From positions 27,635 through 91,634 of the forward strand of contig JASAMV010000676.1 in NCBI GenBank assembly GCA_030248065.1: a stretch of 64,000 nt of DNA, in the 5' to 3' direction. Position 1 is the stretch's first letter. Every line of letters starts with the position of its first letter. The position numbers and the translations under genes are program-made. The DNA comes from Rhynchonema sp. JSB1_4. Its lineage: Eukaryota; Nematoda; Chromadorea; Monhysterida; Xyalidae. Shown here piece after piece: positions 1-9,980 of this stretch. The notes beneath the pieces were generated by a model. The model did not search any database, was not told the DNA's origin, and was given only the letters and a program-made list of their open reading frames with translations.

Positions 1-111
1 CGAGTTGAGACTCTCCTAGGTACGAACTTATATCGGTTTATATCTAGATGACACAAAACCCCGATTTTTGATCTCAAATATAGTCAAATCAAATCAACAC
101 GAGCGACTCAC

Positions 112-412
112 GTATTTAGCCCACACATAAAACCATCGGGCATCGTTTCTATACTTGTCTTCTTTGCTGAACGCGTTGATGCACTTCTCGATCAACGGAC
201 GCAAATGGCTGGTCTCGCCGCTCGCGTAGTTCTGTTCGGCCCATTTGATGTACCTGCGCGTTGATGTGTTGGGTTCAAACTGAATCGTTTCGTAGTCATC
301 TGTTTCCCTTTCGAACGTCTCTCAATTTTGCCAATCAGAAAACGGCACTCACTCAAACCAAACGCTCAGCGGGTCGTCACCGTCGTACGAACGAAGTCGC
401 TCCTCGAACGTG
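112..412 (-). CDS. BUB1/BUBR1/Mad3 checkpoint protein, partial
   Basis: Two exons of a minus-strand gene: 353-412 and 112-253. The intron between them is about 99 bases (GTGAGT...GCGCAG) and the phases agree. The joined product reads TFEERLRSYDGDDPLSVWFE, then YIKWAEQNY, then LRPLIEKCINAF and RWFYVWAKY. This matches the N-terminal Mad3/BUB1 homology region 1, a helical repeat domain that ties BUB1, BUBR1 and Mad3 to kinetochore and APC/C partners in the spindle assembly checkpoint. The exon at 112 ends in a GTGAGT donor at 111-106, so the rest of the gene lies beyond the left edge. A further 5' exon probably ends near a GTAAGT donor at about 490-500 (sense FFTKR), but this is weak. I cannot say which paralogue it is (BUB1-like or Mad3/SAN-1-like) because the kinase and KEN-box regions are not visible. 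Confidence 0.8.
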
Positions 413-1029
413 CTGAAAGCAGGGGCACAAATACGTGGTCAACAGCAACAGGGATCGCAATCTGAAGGGTCACACACACCTACACCCACACTTACGGACG
501 TTTGGTGAAAAACCCACCACACGCCCACACAGTTGCTTAAAAAAACCCACACCAACACTTCAAAATTTGAAGAAATGACCGTTACAGTTTAACATTAAAA
601 AAGTACGGTGCAGGCCTGAAAATTCAATTGGTACAAGTATTTCTTCAATTTCACGTCTCAACGAAGTTATCCATTTTTTAAAAGCGAAAACATCAACTCT
701 GAACAAAAGTTATAATTTTTCCAAAGTGAAAACGTCAATGTTGAACAAAATTTTGCCAATAATGTTGGTGTGTGAGTGGGGTTACCCACACACAGTTGAA
801 AAACCGGACCCACGCATTTGAAAGTGCCATACACCCACACCCGATCCCTAGTGGTCGCCGCACCAGAGGCGGCAATCGGGTTCGGTCCGGGTCCGGGCAC
901 AGCTTTCAGCTGCCATTCCCGACCGACACCAACTTTTACTATTCACTTTAAGAAAATCATTATTTTTTTATTAGCTAAAAATAGTTAGCGATTCGGTGCT
1001 TCCATTTACCCGTTTATCAGGAATTTTTT

Positions 1030-1209
1030 ATGATGAACAGTCAGTTTTTATACCATACCAACCACTTGTTCAGAGATGAATATGGTGCAGGGGGTGCACC
1101 GATGAACAGTGGTGGCGCTGGGGACAGAGAACCAACCCTCTTCGATATCCGTGGTGACTTGAAAAACAGACAGATTGGTAAATCCGCACTCACAGTCTCC
1201 GTTTCATAA
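1030..1209 (+). CDS. doubtful small ORF or exon
   Basis: An ATG-started reading frame of 59 codons runs from 1030 to a TAA at 1209. It includes the segments DREPTLFDIRGDLKNRQI and YHTNHLFRDEY. A GT donor-like site lies at ATTG|GTAAAT near 1176. An acceptor-like CAG lies near 1229, followed by an in-frame stretch MPVSQLRYVTTATNRLNVFF that ends at a stop near 1311. The phase of that second piece does not match the first donor, so I cannot join them. I do not recognise the protein. It could be the 3' part of a gene whose earlier exons are not visible, or chance. Confidence 0.2.
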   Translation: MMNSQFLYHTNHLFRDEYGAGGAPMNSGGAGDREPTLFDIRGDLKNRQIGKSALTVSVS

Positions 1210-1699
1210 TTTGATCATCGCCGCCAGGTCCATGCCCGTGAGCCAGCTGCGATACGTCACGACCGCGACGAATCGGTTGAATGTTTTCTTTCGACGTTTC
1301 CCAGTCCATTGATTCAGTTAGTTAGACACGTTCTTTGCGCTCGAATTCTGGATCAGATCGCTTGCTCGCCCAGCGCTAGCGGAACAGTAACATAGGCTCG
1401 CGACGGTTTGATCTGGGTGCATGCAACAAACAGTGCTGTGGTTGTTTCTGAGGCAAGATACTGTACCTTGGCGCCAAAAAAAGTGGGGAGATATCGGGGG
1501 ATTTGGGGAGGATCCGATTTGGGGGTGGGGGCTTGTCTTGGGAAGAAAGTGTGGCCTCGAACCGGACGAGCGTTGGGTTGTGATGGGAAAAAGGTTTCCT
1601 TATTTAGACCAGGGGCGAGACCGCAAACGATCTTGTGGGTGAGCACAAGATCATTGACAATGACAAGACAGGTCTGAAGATGAGAGGATAGGATACCAC

Positions 1700-1990
1700 A
1701 GAATAGTGGTATGGTAAGGCTGTGTTGTCGTGTCAAACGTTGTTTAAGCTTGCGTTGCGTACACAACAAAATACAGTGTTTTAAGCATAATTGCCGCTGT
1801 TAAAGTTAGAACATACCGAAAACAAGCCATGTTAGGGGCATTATTAACAGTGATTTTTTTCGTCGGGGGGGCCAAACGAAAAATACAACCCCCAATAATT
1901 GACCCCCCATGAATTGAACCCCCCAAAATGACCCCAGTGAAAAATAGACCCCGCCGGGTTCTATTTCCGTTTACTGTCGGTACCGGAGCC
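1700..1990 (-). repeat. fragment of GGTTCTATTTCCG-ended DNA repeat
   Basis: This stretch is a partial inverted copy of the repeat at 58509-58932. Both contain the run around AAACGTTGTTTAAGCTTGCG and the block of TTGACCCCCC / TGAACCCCCC motifs, and both approach a TTCTATTTCCG end. The left end is degraded. No coding potential is credible here. Confidence 0.6.
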
Positions 1991-2267
1991 CGGCCCGGCT
2001 CGTTTCCGATCTCTGCCCCAAACCTCACGGAAACTGACTTTTGGTAGAAACAGCAAGACCGTTCAACTGCATTTACCGTAAAAACCTAAATACAGCCCCC
2101 CGGGATAGAGCCCCCCCCCGTAAATACAGCCCCCCAAAAAGGGGTCAGTGAATTAATAGAGCCCCCCCGGAATAGAGCCCCCAAAGTAACATCCCCTATA
2201 CAGTAGTGTATTAAGGCTTGATAGTGGTGCACAGGTACATTTATGCCCGTTTGTTGTTCGTTCAGAG

Positions 2268-3516
2268 CAGAGATCGGAAACGGGCCGGCCCGGCCCATTT
2301 TGGAGTTGGTCGACCGGGCCGGGCCGGAGATTTGGGGGGACCGGCCCGGCCCGGTATGCCTAAATTTGAACGAAATTACCATTTTTTGAACCAAAATTTT
2401 TGCGCTTCGCGCAATAACATTTCCTAGTTCTTGATCTTTTCAGTCATCGTTTTGAAGAAAGAAGCAGTAGCTACCCATACCCAGGCCTTTGCTTTGCAGC
2501 AGTGCTGTGGCTACTTTTGCGGGGCGGGTAGGGTACATAGGTGGAAAAAATCGGGGCGGGTAGGGGGGTAGTGTACCTGGGATTTGGGGGGGGGGGGGAA
2601 ATCCGGTTTGAGGGGGGGAGGGGGGGGGGAGATTTTTCGGGGCGGGTAGGGTACAACACAACTTTTTTCGGGTGCCTGTTTGTATGTACTAAAAAGTGCC
2701 TATATCGCGCGCAGCGCGAGATTTTTTACACTTTTTCGGGTTTTCGGTCGAAATTTGGGCATTTTTGACCGACAAAATGGGCATTTTGGGGGTAAAAATC
2801 GGGGCGGGTAGGGTACCAGGGCGGGGCTGGTAGGGGAGTACGGTACCAGAGCGGGGCGGGTAGGGGGGTAGCGTACCAGGCCGGGGCGGGTAGGGTACCA
2901 TTGGGGGGACCGGGACCCCCCCCCCCCCCCCCCAGTTACAGCACTGCTTTGCAGCAATCAACCTACTGTACCACCAAAAAAGCCTGCCTGCAATCAACCT
3001 ACCTACTGTAGTACCGACCGGCCGAGCTGGGGGGAGTCGTCCGGGAACAAAATTTTATGTCTACATAGTACATATTGATGAGAATGTACTCTTAAGCGCT
3101 AATTTCGCGCGTCACGCGCGATTTTTCGCCTATATGGAGACGGAGTGAAAAATACCGATTTTAAACCATTTTGAGCCAAAAATTATACCATATAAAACCA
3201 TACCTACTACACTACTGTACCAACCGGGGCGGCGACTTACGTACTGCATCAGGATGGCGCGTCAATCTACCTACCTACCTACCTACCCTTCCCCCCAGCT
3301 GTACCAACCAGTGAAAACAAGTATTCTGCAGAAAATTTTCGAATTTTTTTCAGCTTTTTGGACTTTTTTAGTTTTCAGCCCTTGAAAATTGGCTGACCGG
3401 GCCGGGCCGGGCCGACCTCAAGCCAAAACGGGCCGGGCCGGGCCGACCTGCAGCCCTCCACCGGGCCGGGCCGGGCCGGGCCGGGCCGACTTTACCCGGC
3501 CCGTTTCCGATCTCTG
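2268..3516. mobile_element. hAT-like MITE, CAGAGATCGG family, with nested insertion
   Basis: The ends are CAGAGATCGGAAACGGGC and its inverse (GCCCGTTTCCGATCTCTG). They are flanked by a perfect 8-base duplication gttcagag at 2260-2267 and 3517-3524. The subterminal regions are runs of GGGCCGGGCC. An independent element (2500-2946) is inserted inside. The uninterrupted target is seen near 57.17 kb. Confidence 0.8.
2500..2946. mobile_element. hAT-like MITE, CAGTGCTGTGGC family
   Basis: The element starts CAGTGCTGTGGCTACT, ends near ACAGCACTG, and is flanked by the 8-base duplication ctttgcag (2492-2499 and 2947-2954). The subterminal repeats are variants of GGGGCGGGTAGGGTACC. The centre contains a GC hairpin followed by T residues (about 2706-2726). 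A second copy with a different target duplication is at 56391-56764. The proline-rich reading frames here are a by-product of the G and C runs. Confidence 0.82.
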
Positions 3517-3620
3517 GTTCAGAGCACATAATACGCCTCTTATTGACGAATAGACACGAATAAATGCGATTACAAGCGAAAAAACATCCTTTCAAACCCC
3601 TTTTTAGGCAGTGTTGGAGG

Positions 3621-4033
3621 CAGTGGTGTAGCTACCCAGGCGGGGCGGCAACCTACTGTACCACCCAAAATGCGGGGCGGCAACCTACCTACTGTACCAG
3701 CCGAGCTAGGGGGGGGGTCGTACCACTTGGGGGGGGGGGGTCATCTGGAAACCGAAATTTTTTATGTCTAAATACTGAAGAAAATGTGGCCTAAAACACT
3801 AATTTCGCGCGCAGCGCGCGATTTTTCGCCTATATGCAGACAAATATGCTAATTTTATGCAATTTTAAGCCAAAAATGAATGTTTTCGGTGAAAAGTTAG
3901 GTGGGGCGGCAACCTACCTACTGTACCAGGGGAGGGGCGGCAACCTACCTACTGTACCAGGCGAGGGGCGGCAACCTACCTACTGTACCTAGGGGGGGGG
4001 CTCCCCCCCCACTCCCCCCCAGCTACACCACTG
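3621..4033. mobile_element. hAT-like MITE, CAGTGGTGTAGC family
   Basis: The ends are CAGTGGTGTAGCTACC and GTAGCTACACCACTG-like, with the 8-base duplication gttggagg at 3613-3620 and 4034-4041. The subterminal repeat is a variant of GGCGGCAACCTACCTACTGT. The central hairpin CGCGCGCAGCGCGCG followed by ATTTTT is at 3806-3826. A relative is at 62002-62338. Confidence 0.82.
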
Positions 4034-4050
4034 GTTGGAGGTACTCTGGA

Positions 4051-4524
4051 CAGTGTAGTACTTGGTCAGGGTGTTGACGATAGATAGATTAGGACCCGAA
4101 ATGTGTTGACGATAGATAGATGACCCAAGTCCGAAATCTGGGGGGGGTCGACCCAAACTTGTTGACGATAGATAGATGGTGGGGGGGGGGGTCGCCAAAA
4201 ATCAAGGTATAGTATAGTGTACTAAGTGGGTAATAATGTGTAAATATTAATGAAAATGCACTAAGATGTACTAAATCCGCGCGTAGCGCGCGATTTTTGC
4301 CTATTTGGGACAAAAAATACCGATTTTGAGCCATTTTGAGGCAAAAATACCCATTTTGGGGTCGAAATGTGTTGACGATAGATAGATTGTTCCCAGAATT
4401 TGTTGACGATAGATAGATTTGCCCATAAGTGTTGACGATAGATAGATGAAATCAAAAAGTGTTGACGATAGATAGATGAATTTGGGGGGGGACCCCCCCC
4501 CACCCCCCCCCAAGTACTACCCTG
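4051..4524. mobile_element. hAT-like MITE with GTTGACGATAGATAGAT subterminal repeats
   Basis: The left end is CAGTGTAGTACTTGG and the right end CCAAGTACTACCCTG, flanked by actctgga on both sides (4043-4050 and 4525-4532). Eight to nine copies of GTTGACGATAGATAGAT fill both flanks, all in one orientation. The GC hairpin is at about 4278-4293. A second copy with a different target duplication lies in the opposite orientation at 63010-63478. Confidence 0.82.
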
Positions 4525-5169
4525 ACTCTGGAGGGGGATGCCTACTCTGTACCGCGCTCGGAGAGGGGGGATACCTACTGTACCAGAGCCGATGGTCTGG
4601 GGGGGGGGTTATGTACCTAGGGGGGTTTGGGGGGGTTAGGTTTTGGGGTGAAAATTTTTATGTGTTTATTATGTGTGGAATCGTGTGAAAACGTAGTATT
4701 TGCGCGCGTAGCGCGCGAATTTCGGGTAATTTGAGGTAAAAACCACTGATTTTGCACTAATTTTGGCCATTTTGGTCAAAAATTGGCACTTTTGGGGCAA
4801 AATCGGGGGGGATACCTAGTGTACCGGGGTGAAAATCGGGGGGATACCTACTGTACCATGCCAAACATCGGGGGGATACCTACTGTACCAGGCGAGGGGG
4901 ATACCTACTGTACTGGGGGGGGCTACCGCTACCCCCAAACCCCCCACCTCCAACACTGTTTTTAGGGGTTTTTGGGGGTATTTCAGGGAACAATTTTTTC
5001 AGGTTCGGGTCAGTGAATTAATAGAGGCCCCCCGGAATAGAGCCCCCAAAATGGGGTCAGTGAGTTAATAGAGCCCCCTTCTTTTAGGTTTTTACGGTAT
5101 GTCGATCTGTAGAATCAAAATGGGGTCAGTGAATAAATAGAGCCCCCTTGTATTTGGGTTTTTACGGTA

Positions 5170-5780
5170 AACGGAATCCAACTCTTGATTTCTCTTTCGC
5201 TCAATTTTTGGCTCGGGCTTCGATTCAGGCAAAGGCTTCGATTCAGGCTTTGGATTCCGTTTGTGTGAATTCTGTGCGCGTGCGCGTCAAAACTCTCAGA
5301 ATTATTTTCTCTCTCCTCAGTTTTTCAAATTTCCCGCGTTCGCCGGGCGGCCGGAGCTGCCGCATGGAGGAACCGAAATTTCGTGAATGGTGCACCACCA
5401 CAATTACTCTTCCTCTGTTTTTGTCCAATTTTATCACATTCTTTTTTGATAATCAATATTCAATAACGGCAACAGTATGAACTTTGAAGGCAAGCGCTAA
5501 GACCACCTGTCCTTCGATTTGGCACCGACGACAAGACTTGCCTCAGACATGCTTTTGGCAAATCGTTGCCAAGTCGGACCGTAGTCGTGGTGTTTTCCTT
5601 CAAGGCTTACACAGCCGTAAGCTTTCATTCAGCTCTAGTTTTTGTTGGGCATGGTTCAACAGGACGATCGGTTTATCCGATCGCTTGCGTGCACCGTAAT
5701 TGTTTTTTTAGACTGAATTATCCAAACGATTATTTATTTATTTGGGTTCAATGCTCACAAATGGTTCGAATCAATATGAA
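5170..5780. other. no gene recognised
   Basis: This is an A+T-moderate stretch without convincing exons. A T-rich open frame at 5148-5480 has no splice sites or family resemblance. I see nothing else in it. Confidence 0.5.
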
Positions 5781-6480
5781 TCATCCAAAGTCTAAATATT
5801 TCAGTAGAATGGACAATGACATCTTCAGTATTTCACTCCGGTTGCCAGCCTGGTGTCTGGGGTTCACTCGGTGGCACGCAGTACATTCGTTCACACACTG
5901 CAATCAGAAAATGATTTATGTCATTTTGATTAAATTCAAAACTTTATCAAAAATTATTATTTGCTGCGCCCTTACGAGCTCGAATTTCAATCGCTGGCGG
6001 TCCAAATCCCCCACATCGATTGGCAACCACATGGATTTGTTCTTGACAATCACATTGCCGCGCGCACGACAGTTTGGCGTAATGTGAGCCGGGACGGGAA
6101 GCGCGGAAACTGAAAACCTCGGTTGGTCAGTTGATCAGACATTGTACTGACACTGACGATGACGTGTGGCACCACCGGTGATAACCGTTGTATGCCCCCA
6201 ACGCTTTGTTTCCAGCACAGCCGTGCACCTTCTGAATGGTGAAAACTTCAATAGATTCGCCACAGAGGGACCGAAAATGTCAGGTGCCGAGTCACAAAGG
6301 ATATAGACGGTAATCGAAAGTCTAATATTTGCCAAACCTGATCGGCAATGGAGCTGTGAGGAACCATCGAAAGTACTCGTTGCAATGTTGGTCGTCAAGC
6401 GACTCAAGCACACAATCTTTGACGTAACCCAATGTGGCGCCTCCCGTTTCGCCGCGCTTCGACCCGGTTTGATCGCAAAG
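5781..6480 (-). CDS. 3' part of an unrecognised multi-exon gene
   Basis: Four minus-strand exons fit together by splice signals and phase: 6338-6480, 6176-6231, 5976-6109 and 5781-5897 (TGA). Intron boundaries are GT/AG and intron sizes are about 106, 66 and 78 bases. The product contains GYVKDCVLESLDDQHC, RCTAVLETKRWGHTTVIT, PVPAHITPNCRARGNVIV and CVNECTACHRVNPRHQAG. It is rich in cysteine, which may mean a secreted or disulfide-bonded protein, but I recognise no family. The upstream exon is uncertain. One candidate near 6585-6650 reads FNQSQQAAVHQ and ends in a phase-0 GT donor. The consistent phase over four exons is the main support. Confidence 0.45.
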
Positions 6481-6911
6481 CTGCATGTGATTTACATTTG
6501 GAACTTCAGAGGGCTTTATACGAGACGTAATACAAAATCTTGCTTGTTTTTTAAGTTCACGTGGCCGTCTATGGTGAATTCGCGTAGCCGATGACCTGGT
6601 GCACCGCGGCCTGCTGAGACTGGTTGAAACGGGCAACCAAGAAGCTCATTGCTGTGGCGATAAAATGTATACAAACCGTGACTGCAGCACACAAACCAAT
6701 TGCCAGTAAAACTTGTGGGAACATCTTGTTTGATGGCTGTTTATTTCACAATCTTAGCAAACTGTTTCACAATTTCCCAAAACTGCGAAAACCGACGTTC
6801 ACGTCGAGTGTTCATTAGTGTTGTTTTCGTCCTTCAATACTGGTTTTTGCTTCAGTTTCTTCTGTGATGTATGTAGGATGTATGTATACCAGAGACGCAT
6901 ATGCATACAGT

Positions 6912-7136
6912 GGGTGGCATTTTCGAAACGGTGTAAAGCTCAGTTGGGTGTAAAGGTCGGTGTAAGCTCGGTCGAAAACTCGGTCGGTGTCAGCTCGGTG
7001 TAAACATGAAACATTCCACGTTAACAGCAGGCAATGTTTCATGCTTACACCGAGCTGACACCGACCGAGCTTTCGATTGAGCTTACACCGACCTTTACAC
7101 CCAACTCACCTTTACACCGTTTCGAAAATATCACCC
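6912..7136. mobile_element. 225-bp foldback MITE, copy 1
   Basis: This is a near-perfect palindrome. The left arm starts GGGTGGCATTTTCGAAACGG and the right arm ends CCGTTTCGAAAATATCACCC. Long arms carry TGTAAAGGTCGGTGTAAGC-type repeats around a short centre near TTAACAGCAGGC. Two further copies of the same length lie at 19041-19266 and 29450-29675. Any target duplication is at most 3 bases (AGT here). Confidence 0.85.
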
Positions 7137-9980
7137 AGTATTCCCACATTATAATTTCATGCATTGCGTTGAGTATATAACACACAAATGTGTAAATCGT
7201 GATTTTAACTTGTTTTGACATTTGATGCTTTTTGACCTGCCGATATTCGTTCGTTAATCTTAAGTTTAATTCGCATCAAGCAAGATAACACGCATAAACG
7301 TGACAAAAGGTATTTGCCGCGTGGAACTAATAAAAACTGCTCACAGACCGCGAAAATTAAAGTTTTAGATATTGATTGTTGAAATGAAGAAGAACAACTA
7401 CATATAGGTAGTCAACCCAAACTGTTCACATCCAGAGTGCATCATCTGAATTTTTGAATATTCAAAACGACCACAGAAATTATGACGAGGCAAATTATTG
7501 AACGTGACCACTGAACCAGCGATACATTATTCGCTAGTAACGTACAGTGGTACAACACCAATGCTGAATGATGACCATGCATCGAAGCAGTTCGTCTTTA
7601 TGGCCAGCTGTTTTTCATATTCTCAACCACCACCGTTGTGGGTTGAATATACTATCATGACTGCTTGACTGATTGGCCGTTGATTGTTTGCTTCAGCATC
7701 AACAAAACCAACGGGTCTGGAACAGGGCCAGCCAAGACACAAACATAGGCGAATGAGCAAACACAATCTTGTTATCATCTGGACACCGCGTAACAAAATC
7801 AAACGTGTGCGGGTGTGCATAAAGGTGTCCTTTCACAGACGCTGCAACCCAGGGTAAAGTAATCAACACGTTGTGTTGGCGAAAACGCACACAGGATGTC
7901 TGTGTATTGATACCAGTTCTTTGTAACTGTACCAGTGCAAAAATGGAAAGCAACAAGCCCAAGCCAGAATGCCGTACAGTTCAGTGTTTTAGCTTCAATC
8001 GTGCTTTACTTGTGCCCTATCTCCCCACTTTTTATGACGGTATCCAAGCGCTACCCTTTTGACTTGGACTAGTCCAAGCAAACGTCAAGTCAAGAGCCTG
8101 GGCCTAATCACAGTGACAGGCCAACTAACGAAAGTGGCGGTCCATAAATGGCAACCTTGTCAGTTAGTAACTAAAGAGTGTAGCGCGTGTCCCCAACTAA
8201 ATGAATGCCCACTCACAACGTTGTAGAAACACAGACAAGCCAGCTGCTGTGCGTTACCGCATGCTGCATTGAATTCTGTATGCTTGCGGCGAGCTACCAG
8301 CCAGCTATAGTCTCTGTGCAAGCTGTAGCTTGCATGAGCATGTGTGCATGTGCAGGGGCTGCAGCGGGTGCATGCTTACTTGCTTGGCCTGCCTGTGGGC
8401 TCAATAGGAGCACACATGCGCACAGTACATAGCCGTCCGACAAGCCATATAAAGTGAATGGCTGGCTAAAGCACACGAAGCTCCTCCTGTGCTTTTGTCT
8501 GCGCGCGCGCCATGCTGCTTCTCTGAGCTGCTGAATATTTTTCCAGAAAAACGCCCGAGCGTTTACGATTTTCGCAAAATGGACATAGCGATCGACGCCC
8601 AGCCCACGTTGTTGGTGTTTCTGTGAACTTTATCATGTGCGAAAGGTGTACACCTTCAGCTCCAATGAGGCCGCTGTTGCGGCATACTATAAAGTAAACT
8701 GCGTTTTTTCCATGCCAACAACGTTTGAAGTGCGAGTGCGAACACATGTTATTTTGTACCAGGGCATGTCTTTCCCTTTTCGATTATCTCACTCACATTC
8801 CGTTCCGCTCGAATTACATAGTGTGAGCAATAGAGCTACAAAGTACAGTTTTGTCCTGTAGACCTGTATATGTACATGTCTTCTGAGCCAGCATTCTAAG
8901 CTAGGTATAGGTATATCACCGTGGTACATTTTTCTCCTTTCTCGGTTTTTTCCTTCACAGACTGATATGTGCTGCATTTGAGGGTAAATCGACTTGAATA
9001 TTTCCGTTTTAGTCGAGTTGGGGCACGAATATTGATAGGTTTGGTATACACCGTGCTTAGGTACGGGATGGCAAGCAGGTTTTTTTACGATGGTTTTTCC
9101 CATTTACTTCTGTTCAATCCTCATGGCGAACGTTCCTGGAGGCCGACTTTCTTAATCATTTCTTTTCTCGAAAAGCTGACGAGAAGAGTTTCGGGTTTCA
9201 CACATCTGTTGGCAGTGTCCAAGCTGCGTGGAACATTCTCTTGCCACAAAATGCCCTCTTGCTCCTCTGGGCTAATCTCCATCCTTGCGCACCGTATGAG
9301 ACCAGTGAATGATAGGCATCACAATTATTTGATGAAAACCAGTACAGACCAGAAACACCAAGCTTTATGTCAGCAGCTGAGCTCGAGCACTTTCCGATTG
9401 GATTATGTAAGGAACGGCGAGTGAGGCCAAAACAGCGATAAGAAGCTGGTTCGAAAAAAACGGCAAGTTTTTTCGCTGTGAACAAACGCATTTTTTTTCA
9501 AACGCTTCTGTTTTTTTTCGGCTGTTTTATTTGCCGCGCATGATATGGTCCGTTATTTGTACAGCCTGTGGTCGCACTTGGGACGGAAACGCTTTAGATT
9601 GGCATAGCGTGTGCATTGTACCTAGTATGTATATTGTAGCTGCTTTTTCTCGAAGCCGACTGTGTTTTTCCTTATTGTTTTTAGTTTTTGCCTGCACACA
9701 GAAGCCAAACCCATTCGCTTTCAATTTATGCGTGTGGGTGGATAATCCACGTGGAACCATGTGCGCACAAATTCTGATGAGAAATACTTTGAATAGCGCT
9801 TCTTTTTGCGTGGTGCGCTGAATAATTACAGTTGTTTACCTTTATTCAAAATTATACTAACTGAAATACACAATGCACAACAAAACTACTGAATAATATG
9901 AATACCCGAAGACATATTATTTGAACCACAGCCATCAACAAGAAACATCAAGATACAACCGAACATCGGACAAATTAAAT
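7137..9980. other. intergenic stretch, no gene recognised
   Basis: This is mixed-sequence DNA with a few open frames of 60-150 codons on both strands (for example 8969-9424 plus, 7699-7962 minus), none with consistent splice signals or a family I know. It probably includes the promoter and 5' region of the AEX-3 orthologue at its right end. The minus-strand segment around 7700-7850 (sense KGHLYAHPHTFDF) follows an acceptor-like TTGCAG and could be an isolated exon, but support is weak. Confidence 0.4.

Larger units (their letters stand above)
3609..4958. mobile_element. hAT-like MITE, CAGTGTTGGAGG family, with two nested insertions
   Basis: The ends are CAGTGTTGGAGG and CCTCCAACACTG, with the 8-base duplication tttttagg at 3601-3608 and 4959-4966. 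Its own subterminal repeat is GGGGGATACCTACTGTACC (several copies, 4560-4920). The GC hairpin is at about 4702-4718. Elements 3621-4033 and 4051-4524 are inserted within its left end. Confidence 0.8.
2076..5167. mobile_element. host DNA element with CCGTAAAAACC ends, split by nested hAT-like insertions
   Basis: Inverted ends CCGTAAAAACC (2076) and GGTTTTTACGG (to 5167) are flanked by TA on both sides (2074-2075, 5168-5169), the duplication expected for Tc1/mariner-type insertions. The interior carries repeated motifs of the form CAGTGAATTAATAGAGCCCC. Other copies lie at about 53.8-54.13 kb and 57.03-57.84 kb. Two larger elements, 2268-3516 and 3609-4958, interrupt it. Removing each one together with one copy of its 8-base duplication recreates sequence found uninterrupted at about 57.17 and 57.25 kb. 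No transposase gene is present. Confidence 0.7.

Noticed and set aside
2440..2997. Proline-rich open frames (PPYPPRPGT type)
   Set aside because: They are the G-rich and C-rich subterminal repeats of MITEs; the same false proteins recur at 56.4-56.9 kb.
4051..4524. Regularly repeated GTTGACGATAGATAGAT, CRISPR-like at first sight
   Set aside because: Spacers are not of constant length, the unit is short, the array is bounded by transposon ends with a target duplication, and the DNA is eukaryotic.
5148..5480. A 110-codon plus-strand frame rich in Phe and Ser
   Set aside because: It begins inside the right end of a transposon and shows no conserved pattern.
6322..6337. A 16-base apparent intron between two well-placed reading frames
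   Set aside because: Too short to be spliced; a later acceptor at 6232 gives a normal 106-base intron in the right phase.
8969..9424. A 151-codon open frame on the plus strand
   Set aside because: No family resemblance, no splice context, and ordinary for chance in 64 kb.
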